The notes under the pieces were generated by a model that was not told the origin of the DNA, ran no database searches, and saw only the letters and a list, made by a program, of their open reading frames with translations. This document shows, in pieces, positions 48,104 to 60,450 of a DNA stretch of 64,000 nucleotides. Source of the DNA: Adineta steineri. Its lineage: Eukaryota > Rotifera > Eurotatoria > Adinetida > Adinetidae. The position numbers and the translations under genes are program-made. The stretch lies in the NCBI GenBank assembly GCA_905250115.1, contig CAJNOI010000046.1, forward strand, positions 173,587 to 237,586, given 5' to 3'. The stretch's first letter is position 1. Every line of letters begins with the position of its first letter.

Positions 48104-49965
48104 ATGTCTTCATCATCACGTCTCTATGATAAATTAGAAAAATGTAAACAAAATAAAGATTTTTATCAAGCACATCAAATTTGTCGTACAATATTTGTTC
48201 GCCTTCGTTCATCAACAGATGAAACAAGTATTTTAAAATTTCTTTTTGAATCAGCCTGTTATTTTCTTGAACATAATCAATCCAATAGTGGCTATGATTT
48301 ATGTAAATGTTATATAGAAATATTAAATCATTCAAAAATAAATGATTTAACTGATAATCTTATTCAACAAATATGTACTTTATATCAATTATTAAAATCT
48401 TATTATGATGAACGAACTGAATTTGCTTGCAATGCTTTACGTTGGTCATCACATATCCGTTATGATGAACAACAAGATGAACAATTACCTAATATACGTT
48501 CAGAATCAAATTCATCATTTTCCGCGACAATATTTTCAACATTAACTGAATCAAATTCAACAGAACCAACAAAACGTCATATTTATCATAAATCTGGTCA
48601 TCCGAAATTACATGAAGCATTTGCACGTATACTGTGGGAACAAGAAAAAAATTATAAAGATAGTCGTTATCATTATTTACGATCCTATGATGGACGATCA
48701 TTTGCAATAATGTTAATTGAAGCACATCAAACACTTGGTTATCCATCAGAACTTGATTTATTTATTGCACAAACTGTTTTACAATATTTATTATTACGCA
48801 ATTTTCATGCCGCTTATCTTGTTTTTGTAACTTATGTTGAAGAGCATCCAAAAATTCGACAACCACCACCAGGACCATTTAATCAAGTTTATCCAATGTT
48901 AAATTTTCTCTGGTTTCTTTTATCATGTTTGAAAAAGACACTTGTTAAAGCACCAACAAATAATAATAATATAGGTAGTGGAGAACCAAATCAGCGTTTA
49001 GGTAAAATTTAACTGATTATTGTCTACCTAGATATATATAATGTCGTCAGAACTTCTTTAATTCGATGATATAATTCTACATAATGCTTGTGTATCTCGT
49101 TATTTCAGTTGTTCATAATTGAGACTTCTCCTAAAAAATAATCATTGACTCAGTTCAGAATACCTCGAGTGTATTATGTACTCGTGTGATGTTTTATATT
49201 CGATAGTTAGGATAATAAATCCATCATAAACAATGTCATTTTCATTATAATAATGAACTGATCTGTTCTCCAATGAGTTTATTAGTTATGTCTACCGATT
49301 CGATTATTTAGAATCATTTTCCGAAAGAAATATTAATTTAACACTTGATTTCCGGAAAATTAATCATAAAAATTTTTTTTTGAATACCATTGACGAGAAT
49401 AATTTATGATCATGACAATATTGAGTGTGTGAATGTAGGACTTTAGGGAATTTTTACAAGCTTCATTGTCAAACATTTTTTGGTGGATATTCATTATTGA
49501 GTCCTTCAAATATATAGTTCAACGAATATCAAGTAATGAGAATAGTCCATTATAAATTCGGATAAAAGAATTTTTTTTCCCATCCTATAATTCTGGATAT
49601 ACTAAATTCATAGGTTTATATTTGTATTTCGTAGAGTTTGCTAATTATAACTATAGATTTTCTATTTAATAAAAAAAATTCATTATTTCTTTTTGAATTT
49701 AGATGCATTACCATCGTCAGAAACTACTCGTTGTTTTTCAACATTGGTTAATGCATATAAACCATCACTTGAACGTGATTCAACATTAGTTCAATATGTT
49801 GAACGAATTGGTACATTATTTTTTGGTATAAAACAAAAATCCGCACCATCATCAAATCCATTAGAAAATCTCATGCATTCATTAACAGCCAATATGTCAA
49901 ATGGTGCTCGTGCAGGACATCACCAACATCAACATCAAACCGATTTAGATCTTGAAGTTGATTAA
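48104..49965 (+). CDS. GET4: GET4/TRC35, tail-anchored protein targeting factor, 2 exons
   Basis: Cytosolic alpha-helical (TPR-like) scaffold that in other animals joins the BAG6/UBL4A complex and hands tail-anchored proteins to GET3. Exons 48104-49001 and 49703-49965 join to 386 aa. Family features seen: YDKLEKCKQNKDFYQAHQICRTIFVR at the N-terminus, NALRWSS, GHPKLHEAFARILWEQ, YLRSYDGRSFAIML, and PMLNFLWFLLSCL, then the second exon ending in a His/Gln-rich tail, with an acidic C-terminus. The ATG at 48104 (MSSSSRLYD) was preferred over an upstream non-ATG frame. The intron is 701 nt. A mitochondrial ribosomal protein gene follows 206 bp downstream on the same strand. Confidence 0.85.
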
Positions 49966-50171
49966 ATGAACAAAAAAAAAACATTCAAATAAAAATATAT
50001 AAACCTGACTAAAAGATAAAATATAAGCCAAACTTTTCTTTATTGATCAGTGGTTTTCTTTCTTTCTTTTTTTCCGCTTTATATTCAGTAAGACATAAGA
50101 CATATACTTCTTGTTTTTTTTTAGTTGCCATAAATATGAGAGAGAAAAAAAATCGTATTTCATTTATCTAG

Positions 50172-51884
50172 ATGTTAACATTAATAACAAAACAAAGAGT
50201 ATCATCAGGTTTTTTTCAACAATTGGTAAACAATCAAAAGAATTTAATTAATAATTTCTTATGGATCCGATCTGCTTCTGCTATACCACCTGGTATCGTA
50301 GGAAAACACAAACGTGTATTACCTGCACATATGTATAAACCAAGACCTCGATGGGAAACCGGTAAGAATTTATCAAGTTTAAATATTTATTTAGACTTAA
50401 ATATATATATAGGTGATATTGATCCGTATCCAAATTTTGATTTAAGTAAAATTTTACGACCTGGTTTTGAAAATTCTGAAGAATTAAAAACGTTTGTAAT
50501 CATTTGAAATAGATTTTAAATTATTTAAATATTGTTTATTTTAGAGCTGATGAATCTGTTAAACGTGTCTTTACACTTGAATATGCTACTCGAGTATGTG
50601 ATATAAACGTTTTTTTATTTTTTTATCTTAATAATGAAATATTTTTAAAATAGGCTGAAATTGAAGAATATTATTCGAATTATTTAGTCAAAGCAGTTCA
50701 ACGTCATCCTCTTGATCAATCATCGTATGAAGTACTTAGTAAGTTTTTTTCTATTATAAATAAATCGACAGATTTTGAAATCATGTGAAAATTATTCGAG
50801 TATTTTAATAGTAAAAGATAAAGAAAAACTAACATAAAATGATGTTTTATAGTTACTCAATCAAGGTTATATATACAAATATTATATTCTTATAGTAAAT
50901 TCTTTGCATTTTTATTCATCAAAACATTTCGTCCATGAAATTTTGTTTTTCTAAAATAAACGTAATAACAATTTTTATATGTAATCTATTACTTTTTAAA
51001 TATAATTTATCGAATATATTATTATTCACATACAAAAATACATATTCATATGTTCAATTAGTTTTTAATCGATTCAATAAGATATACGATTATTTTTTTG
51101 ATAAATTCGATATTTGTACAGTATTTTCTACAGATGTAATTAGTAATTTATTTAAAATAATATGGTTTCAAATATTTTAAAAGGTTTTATTATAACAGTA
51201 CATCGAGTAAAATAAAAGATCATTTAAAAATTTTAATAAATATTTGGAATTTCTTTTTTTTTATCACACATTTTGTCAACATTAATTTATTCTTTAAAAT
51301 TTACCTTGTAAAATAATGTAAATATCTATAAACTTTAAAAATCTTTCGATATGTCCTTCATTGTTAATTTCTTTTTTTCAGTTGCTAAGCTGACTGCTCG
51401 AATTCGAATGCACATCAAATATGGTGATATTGATCCTCGGGTAAATCATTTTCATTGTTGTTTTTGTTTTGATAAGAAAAATAATTTTAATTTTCAATAG
51501 CGAAGTAGTCGTCGAAAAGTTGTCGGTAATCTTCAAATGATTCGTAATTATTTACTTAACAAATTAATGAATGCTGATTATGATGTATATGAATGGTTAA
51601 AGAAAATTTTACGTATTGAACATGCAGCTGAAAATCCATTTCAAACACAAGTTGATCATGATGATAGAGAATTAGAACGTATGCGTTTACAACAACAAGC
51701 ATATAATACCGTTCAAATGAAAAAAGATGAATTAAAATTACGTTTTGCTTCGGAAAAAGAAAAATTTTCTTCAGAAAAAGAAACATTATTAACTGATATT
51801 CAACGTGATTTACAAGATCTACGTCTTGAAATCGCTAAATATAATGAAATTCGTCGTCAACGAACGAGAACTATTGTTGAATAG
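50172..51884 (+). CDS. MRPS15: Mitochondrial small-subunit ribosomal protein uS15m, 6 exons
   Basis: Exons 50172-50361, 50413-50491, 50545-50593, 50654-50738, 51382-51440 and 51501-51884 splice in frame to 281 aa. The N-terminus is Ser/Arg/Asn-rich without acidic residues, as for a mitochondrial import signal. The uS15 core is recognised from LTARIRMHIKYGDID, SSRRKVVGNLQMIRNYLLNKL, and the family-typical NADYDVYEWLKKILRIEH. A long coiled-coil C-terminal extension follows. Intron 4 is long (643 nt) and AT-rich. TTTATCTAG immediately precedes the ATG, so a leader is probably spliced directly onto the start codon; with GET4 206 bp upstream, the two may be an operon. Confidence 0.8.
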
Positions 51885-53762
51885 GAATCAAAGGAAATTA
51901 GGATTTTTTTTTACTTGTTTCTTTGTTTGTACATCTTTAATAAAGTATTAGTAAAAGAAGATGTTGATCAAAAAATAATGATGTAGTAAATAAAGAACAA
52001 ATCAAACTTTTATTTTGAAGATATACAATTTCAGCATCAGAGTATTAGTTTCTCGATAACAACTAAAGAAAAACAACTGCAATTGATCAGTTTGTTATTG
52101 ATATTTTATAGTGCGCCTGTCGTTTCTTTTTTTGGTATCGTCTAGAAATAAAAAAGAAAATTAAATTGATTAAAAAAGAATACTATAAGAAATTTCGAAC
52201 TACGTTAAAAGATTTTAACCAACAACACAATTGAATATTGCCTTTAGCTTGTCTTGTATTATTCTCCTTATGAAATGCATTGTTTGATCAAAGAAACGAT
52301 ACTTTTTACTTTTATCTGTAGGCTTTTACAATAGGCAATATACGACTAGCGATACGCGCATATATTTAAATCCAAACATTTAATCTTTTGAATATTATAT
52401 GTGTGTGTATGCATATTATTTACTATCGATAAAAGGAATCAATTTTATTCTCTGTTTATTTGAGATACGATTTTGTTTACTTTAAAAGCAAAAAAAAAGT
52501 CAAGTTAACACTAATGATCACCTACAATTGAAGAAAGTTTATAAAATATTTTCTTTCTTCTTTTTTTCTAAATAGTTATTTGAGTACAACGCTTAACATT
52601 GTTAATGATTAGCACAGTTCTGTGCACATCTAGTAAATGTTTTAAAAGGATTGAATAATTGAAAATGTTTATTATTCATTTCAAGTGCACTTATTTCTTT
52701 AAGAAAATTAATAAGAATGAAAACGGAAGATATTTTTAATTGTTAGATTTTTAATTCAGAAAAAAATAATTTTAGAACAATTAAGTATTTTCCTTTTAAA
52801 GATTTTCTATAAATTCACAACGACAGATTTATTATGTGGATTTGTATTTTCTAATTAGTTCTACAATAAAACTAATAAGGATTAATAAAGTCCATTTATT
52901 GTACTGATTATTATCCGATCTCTTTTCTTTTCAAATAAATGCACATTCTGTTAACAGAGATAACCTTGACGCATACTTTGACGTACGCGTCATCTAAAAA
53001 GTTTGCTACGCCATTGGCATCGCATATAGACGGCAAAACCAATAGATCCTTGAAATGATGTGGATGACAGGAAAAAAATGAAATCATGCCACAATCAATA
53101 TTATTGCATCTACATAATGACGAAAGGTGTGTAAGATCGTATATATGTCGGTTTCCTGCAACAGGAACCTTCTTTTAAAATTCATTAAAAAAACTTCATC
53201 TTTTATTGTGTCTATCAAAAATAGAAATAAAGAATACAAGAACTTTTTTTTAATTCTTCTTTTCTTTTTTTCTACTCCGGTTTTTTTTTATACATTCTCA
53301 TTTTTCTTTTTTTTTACCGCACTTTAACTAATTCGTCAAAGTCACAACAACAACGATCTCGGTTTCTTTTATTTTTTTTTTATTGATCGATTCATATGTT
53401 GTTGTTGTTGACTGATGTACGACGTCCAAGACCAGAAATACCTCGAATTCGTATAGATGCGATTTCTTTTGTAGCGAAAATGAAAAAAATTCTTGTTCTC
53501 TCTTACTTTCTCTCTCTCTCTTCTTCTCTTGCTCTATTTAATGTGGTCGCCGGTGGTTGAAATGTTCTTTTAACTGCTCGGTTTGTGAGAATCGAAATTC
53601 CTTCAATAGTTTATTTCTTTTTTTTCGATCTCTCTTCTCTTGCTGCACTCTACAACATCGCTCATTAACCAATATATTCGTACTGAGAACAGAAGCATCA
53701 ATAGAGAATCATAGTTACAATCACATCAACAACAATAAAAGTGTGAAATAATCAAATCAACT
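51885..53762. other. Intergenic and 5' region of the MIEAP-domain gene
   Basis: No gene recognised. It contains pyrimidine-rich tracts (CTCTCTCTCT near 53512) and short chance frames. The last few hundred bases likely hold the promoter and 5' UTR of the following gene. Confidence 0.45.
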
Positions 53763-56700
53763 ATGTCGACAAAAGTCTTTCTTCGACGTTTAAATGATAT
53801 GGGTACATTCAATTTACTACAAGATAAACTTTCTCGTCTTAATGATACCTATTTAGTAAGTATTTTTTAAAATAACAATCATAGAAAGACTAGTATATAT
53901 ATTTTAAAAAAATATCGATATTAAATGATAGCTACGATAGTTCGATGATGTTTATTTAGTAACCTAGAAAAACATAGTTGAATAAATTAATTCTACAAGG
54001 TAAAAAAACATCATGAAAATCTATTATTCAACATTTAAAGTTGAAATAAAAACATTAAAGATTGGTGATATATTTTAGTCGAATTCATGTGATACGAATG
54101 TATCTCGATGTATCGATATTATTGAATTGAATGCACGTGTACAACGAGAACTTTTCAAACTTCTCAATTTGGTTTCAGCTGAAGGTAAAAAAATTTAATA
54201 TTCAAATTTTTTTTACATAATTATATTTTGTGCTTGTGCATCCATAAAAAATGAGGAAAAAACAAAAAAACTAATATCATCATAATATAGTCAAAACAAT
54301 ATAATGCTATTACATGCGCATAGATATATAAATATGTAAAATAAAATTGAAAGAAACCCTTTATGTGTGTGTATGTATGAAACACTAGAAGATGTTGAAA
54401 AAATACATTCGACAAAGAGTTTCTTCTTCTTTTTTTTTCATTTTTCTTATTTTTTAATAATAACAACAACAGAATAATATAACAGTATTCAAGGACAACT
54501 CTGTCATATATCAAGCTTGAAAGAATCCAATTTCTTTTTTTCTTTTTTTTTTTTTGTGTTTCAATAATTGCGGTTATTACAGATAATTATTGAACGAAGT
54601 ATAACACATTTGAAATTAGAAAAAAAAGAAGAAGAAGAATAGACTCGTCATTGAAACTTTAGATTAATTAATAAGTGTACTTGATGTAAACTTTTTATTG
54701 CCAGACTGACATGTAGTTTTCCTATTTATATAAAATTTTTTCTTTCAATAATTTATTTTATTAGCTTTCTTGAATTAACAAAATTCATCATCTCGTATTC
54801 CAAATGTCTAATTATAATTGAGTTTGACCTTTTTCTTCTTTTTTTTTTCATCAACTATTCATACTTTTTGTATATTGTACTAGTCTCTATCAATTCCTTT
54901 TGAGTTCACTTGGCTTCTTGCATCGTCGTTATCATGATGGACAGGCCGGAAGTCATGCAATCAACTAGCATGTGTGCACATAAGACAAGTTCTCCGCCTT
55001 CTTTTTTCCTTCGATCTAACCGAACAAAATAGATCTTACTACTCGACAACGTACACACACAAAATGTAAAACAACGGATGGCACTCGAGTTGCTTTTCAA
55101 TGTTATGTAGACGATGATAGACAATTAGACTAATGAGCTTTTAGGCTTCTATGGGAGCAAGTCAACGAAACAGACCTAAGCTAAAATGGCTCGAAGGCAT
55201 TTAGAGAAGAGGAGAGTGTGTGAGTGAGAGAGAGAGAGAGAGATAGAGACAGAAGGAGACAAAAAAAGATGGATGATGATGCTTGTTGCACGCAACCGAA
55301 AATAAATAGTAGCGTGTAGCACTATTGAACATCGTCCCAACTCGAAAGTCTATAGTGAGTTGCACGCGCACATCTTCGTATCTGTCAGTACTTCTTTTTT
55401 GCTTAGCTGTCTATTTTGTGATGATTGTTTATGAGTAGACATCTTTCTGATTATCATCTCATACAAGCATTGGGGATTAGTACAGCATGCTATTATTTCT
55501 TTTCTTTTTTTTCCATCTTTTTCCATTTTCCATCATCCATAATTAAGCACAGGCGACAATTTTGTTCGACGCATGCCCGCGTTCAATCTGCCCGTAGCCT
55601 CTTCTTTCCATTCGTTACTAGAACAGGAACACCCACTCGCCCTTATTCTCCTTCTTCTTCATCTTCTTCTTTTTCTTCTTCTTCTTCTCTTTCTGCTTCC
55701 CTCCTTTTTATTGTCGTTCCCGTGCATATTTCCTGCCTCGGGACTCGACGCTAGGCGTCGCCGTACACAAAGTAAAAAGGGAATGAGTGAAGTTACATTC
55801 TTTTCCTTTCGGTCTATCGATGCCGTATAAAATACAAACAACAGATTTTTATCAAGAAAAAAAAAAGAAGAAGAAAAAAAAGGAAAAAAAAAAGAAATAA
55901 CGACGAGTTTGCTATATAACAACTAGTTTTATTCTGTCAGTTGGATGAATGTATGTGTGTGTAGTTCTCTTTTCATTTTCTATCGGTGCCAGCTTCATCA
56001 CCAAAAACCCGAGCGAACGAACGAACGAACGAACAAATGAAGGAGCGCTAACTCAAGCGGGCCCCTTCCGTTGTGTGCATTTTTTCATCATCATTTTCAG
56101 AAACACGGGATGCAAATAATACAAAGAAGTTGCAAACGTCATCGACGATAAAGAAGAGAAAGGGACAAAAAAAATGAATAGCAGTAATAGCTGTAGTAGT
56201 GGTAATAGAGGGTGGCAAAAGTCTTATTCTTCTTTTTTTTTCTTCTTTTTTGACACACATATAACACAAGTCTGACGAGCGCGCTCAAGCAGACGCCCGT
56301 TTGAACTTCTCTTATTCTGTTATTAGGAAAGCGACAGAATAAGGTAGAAATAATTATTACTAAGGTTTGAATTAGAGAGAAAAGTAAAGGAATTAATAAT
56401 GACAGATCCGTTTGCTACATTCTGTAATCAAAGTGTCGTCTTCAAACAGACATTTAATAATAAACATACATCTAAATAGCTTATAGCAAAAGAAATATAT
56501 GAAGAAAAAAAAGAATTCGATTTTCCATTCTTATGAGCATCTTTTTTTCCTTCTTTTCTTTCTATAGACTGACCAATTTTCTCAAACTTGAGAGCATCTC
56601 TCTCTTGCTCTTAACCCCTTTCCAACTTATCTTTTTCTTCTTATTCTTCTTCTTCTACGCGTCTTGCCGCTATTCTTGCCTCTATAATTGAAATTCGTAA

Positions 56701-59145
56701 AAGCTCGATCGAGTTGTGCTGTAGCAAGAAAAAATCTCATCATGATTGTTCAACCATCATGCATGATGTGCAAGAGTGGGAGAGAGACATAGAGAGAGAG
56801 AGAGACAGGGAGAGAACGAGAGAAAGAAAGCAAGAAAGAAGCTGGTCTCTTTTTTTTCGCATCGTCGTCAAATGGAAATGCTCTCTTCCGGGTGTCGGAC
56901 TTTTTTTCTCTCCCTCTCCTTCTTTTTTACTATTATGTGCTCGCTGTTTCTCTCGTTCATTCGCTCACTCGCGCGGTTTCTCCGAGCGCGACAATCGAGT
57001 AAGATGGAAACGTTCATTCCATTCTATCTTCTTATTCTTACATACACATACATACATACACACACAAATACACCCATAGATATCTTGCACGAAATGGCTG
57101 ATACACTTTGTGCATTGTTTGATTTGCTCTGACTTACAAGCACCAGGTGATATCAGCTTCTGTCGGCGGGGAATAACAACACATATTTATTCATCTTAAC
57201 ACATTCATTTGAGTTTTTCTATTTTCTTTTTTCTATCTATTATTTCGTCATCTAATAGGTGGTGTTTATGGTGGTGCTACAACAATTCGAGCACGTTTAT
57301 TACCATTTGTTAACTATGAAGCATCTTACTTCAATGCCTTATTAAGCAATACCGGTTCGGATTTATATCCATTGGCATGGTGGCGTTATCCATATGCCCA
57401 TCTTCGTACAGATACTGAATTTGAAGCATTAGCTGATGAATATGACAGAAATTTAAGTGATCTCGAGCTCGATTTACGTGATGCAAACGTTGACAATGCT
57501 CGACTCGAGACTGAGTACTTAAAATTAAATGAATTTTCTTTTGTTTTTTATCAAAAAGATGTATCTTATTATTTAGACTTGAACAAACACGTGCCGAACT
57601 CATTGATGAACGAGTTAAATCAACGGATGAGAAAATCTATACCGATGCTGAATTATCAAATTTAAGATTACGGTAAGAAAAAAATATAAACAAAAAAAAA
57701 ATAAAGAATAAAAAAATTATTTTTATATAGTTTGAGCGATGCTGAATTTCGACTTTCATTGGAACGTTATAAACCACGTTCAACTGCTGTTGATGGTTAT
57801 GAACGAGAAATTCGTCGTTTACGTGATGATATTGATTTTGCTCAGAGACGTACTCGAGCTCGATCTGTTTCACCAGTACTTAGGTAAAGAAAAAAAAAGT
57901 TTTTTTTTTATACAGAAATAAATATTATCAAATTTTATGTAGTTATATACGTCAACGTTCCTTAACACCGGTACGTTCACGATCACCAGTACGTTCATTG
58001 TCACCAGTACGTTCATTGTCACCAATACGTCCATTGATTTCATCAGCATCCATTGATTCATTAGAAAAAATTCGTGAGAATACATTAATTCAACGTTATA
58101 ATGAATTATATGGACGAGAACGTCTTAATGCATTGGATACACTTCGAACAGTATCTGATGATTATGTTATGAATGAACTTATATGTTTTAACATTGTTCA
58201 GGTATAAAGATACCTTTTTTTTCTCTCTATAAAACTAATCTTATTATCTCGGATTAATTTAGGAAGCTTTTTCCGTATCAAAACGACGTTTTGCTGAATG
58301 GAAACTACGTCTTCGTTCTCAATTGGCTATTACACTTACAGGTGGTGATTCATTAGAAGATGTTGTTCAAGATTATGTTAATCGTAATCTTGATTATTAC
58401 GAATTAACAACTATTGTATCGGTAAGAAACCGAGACTTTTTTTTTTAATAACGTCATACTCTTTCTGTCTGGATTAATTTTAGGAAGTAATTGATAATTT
58501 ACATCGTAATCCACGAATAAGTTTGCCACTTGGTGTTACTTATTCTTTGATTAGTACATATATACGAGAAGCAAGTCGTGTTGCTTGGCATATGGCATGT
58601 CTCTCGTATCCACTTGATATTGCATTTGCAAGTAATGCAGAAGTATTCGATGAAACTAAGTGAGTTCCTATCTATTGAATAAAATAAATTAAATTTTATC
58701 TCTACTAAAATTAAGATATCGACGAAGCTATGATTCGGAATATGCCGCACCACTTGTTGATCATCATATCTGGCCAGCATTAATGCAAGGTGCACGAGTT
58801 ATTGTTAAGGTATTTATATTGAATAACTTGAAAAGGAATTAATTATAATAATAATTTATAGGGTGAAGCATGTACAAAACGAGGCGCTTCATTCGTAAGT
58901 ATATTAAATTATTAAAATAATATAAAAAGAAAAAATCTTATTTAATTAATAAATAAATAGAGTCGTTCTCGAGCTACTAGCCCAACTCGTCGATGTTATT
59001 CAAGTTGTATTCGAAATCGATCAATAAGTCCAGTATGTCGATCGCGTGCGAGCAGTCCAGTAACATTTTCATCCATTTATCGTAAGAATAAAAATTTTGG
59101 CCTTTAATTTATTGTTCATACGTTTTTATTCTAGGTTATTATTGA
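53763..59145 (+). CDS. Mitochondria-eating-protein (MIEAP) C-terminal-domain protein, multi-exon
   Basis: Starts [12 protein letters not shown] at 53763; exon 1 53763-53855, exon 2 54079-54184, then a 3-kb intron to 57259. Later exons give a coiled-coil segment ([51 protein letters not shown]) and two Ser/Arg/Pro spacers with RSxSPVRS repeats. The C-terminus carries [44 protein letters not shown] and VIVKGEAC, the pattern of the MIEAP C-terminal domain of SPATA18, a mitochondrial quality-control factor. A second [18 protein letters not shown] tail ends RYY with TGA at 59143-59145. About ten short exons follow the large intron. Mitochondrial function is inferred from the domain only. Confidence 0.75.
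54185..57258 (+). other. 3-kb intron with GC-richer, purine/pyrimidine-tract core
   Basis: Unusual for this compact genome. Between about 54.9 and 57.1 kb it holds CpG-containing, less AT-rich sequence (for example GCGGGCCCCTTCC near 56058 and ACGAGCGCGCTC near 56275), GA dinucleotide runs (55228, 56790) and CTT/TTC runs. The open frames here are products of the simple sequence. An alternative promoter or enhancer is possible. Confidence 0.5.
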
Positions 59146-60200
59146 TATGATCGTTGTGAATAAAAAACCATACATACAAATAATGAAAAACAGAGACATT
59201 ATTTTTTTTTCTCTCACTTAGTTGACTAAATTTGCACGAGTGTCTTGCGATCATTATTATTTGATCGTGATTATAAAAAAAAAGTTGTTCTGTCTTTTTA
59301 TTCTCTTATACTTATATTTTTAATTTCAGGTATATGAAAAGAAAAAAGATTGCATGCATTTCTGCTTGCTAAAAGTTTTTTTTTTGCTTTTATTTCTTTA
59401 TAAATAAATTTAAATAACAAAACAATAAAAAAAATGTTCTTTAATTATCTCAAGATTTTGATGTTGAATGAGAAATTATTGTTTAATAATTTACAAAGTA
59501 AAAAAAGGAAATTTCCGGTTGATTATTCAACATATTTTCTACCAATGATGTCAAATTACTTGATTCAATATTCATTTGATTCATACATCAGTATTTGTAT
59601 GTTTATGTAATATGTATTCTTAAGCTTTCCTTTCCTTACATATACAACAAAAGAAGTAGAAATTTTCTACTTGTAGAAGAACACAAATTAAAGTTTGTTC
59701 CTAGTACTTAATAAAGAGTAATAGGATAGCAAATTACTGACACAAGAGTTGTGCATAGTAATTAAAAGTTAAAGTACAAAAAAGTAATTATAAAGGTAAA
59801 ACTAGAAAGTGCCATACTTAGTCACATCGTCTATAATTAAAAACAATAGAAAAAAATAATTTTAAATGTTGCTTTATATACTTAATAACCATTGAACTGT
59901 TAATGTCAAATGAATTATATTCATAAGAGAAAATCACATGATTATTCTTTTGTTTTTACTTTATATATGAATTTATAATCATATCTAATCTATATAATTC
60001 TTACCTACTAATTCAAGCTTGATTGTACTATATTAAATAATTTGGTATAAGATAAAATATTCAAGTTAATTTTATCAAATAGAAATATTTTTATATTGTC
60101 TTAATTTCTAAAGTAATACCACTATAAAATGCGTTCGCATGTCATCTATATCTAAATTAAATGCATTTCTCTTACGGGACTGTGCCTGTATTACGTTATC
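59146..60200. other. Intergenic, no gene
   Basis: AT-rich spacer after the MIEAP-domain gene with several AATAAA motifs; nothing else recognised. Confidence 0.45.
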
Positions 60201-60227
60201 CGGATTTTGGACCCCTCCCATTTTGAT

Positions 60228-60330
60228 GGTGTGGGTGTGGGTAAGCAAAGAATCAAACGCCCACACACATTCACATCCACCTACTCACACCCACACCCTC
60301 ATCCGCACCCAAACCCACACCCACACCATT
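60228..60330. repeat. TGTGGG-like inverted tract
   Basis: GGTGTGGGTGTGGGTAAG on the left faces a run of CACACCCACACC and ACCCACACCCACACC on the right. It contains two exact tandem TGTGGG units, the hexamer reported as the bdelloid telomere repeat, and many one-base variants. It lies just past the 3' end of the F-box gene. The frame across it (His/Thr/Pro) is an artefact. Confidence 0.7.
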
Positions 60331-60450
60331 CTCGATCAAAGACAGATTTACCCGATTGTCATTATTGACTGACGCCTCCCCCTGAAGCTGATGACGTAAC
60401 ACTTGCACGGTTCCTATCGTATAATTTTTTCTAATGTATAATATATTCTG

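Noticed and set aside
51385-51884. Separate coiled-coil gene downstream of the uS15m start
   Set aside because: Splice sites join it in frame to the upstream exons and it contains the uS15 core, so it is the 3' half of the same gene.
55425-57132. Several 70-120 codon frames rich in Ser, Phe, Arg, Glu
   Set aside because: All follow from TTC/GAA and GA runs inside the large intron; overlapping frames on both strands have equal length.
60139-60372. His/Thr/Pro-rich frame
   Set aside because: Translation of the TGTGGG-like tract, not a gene.
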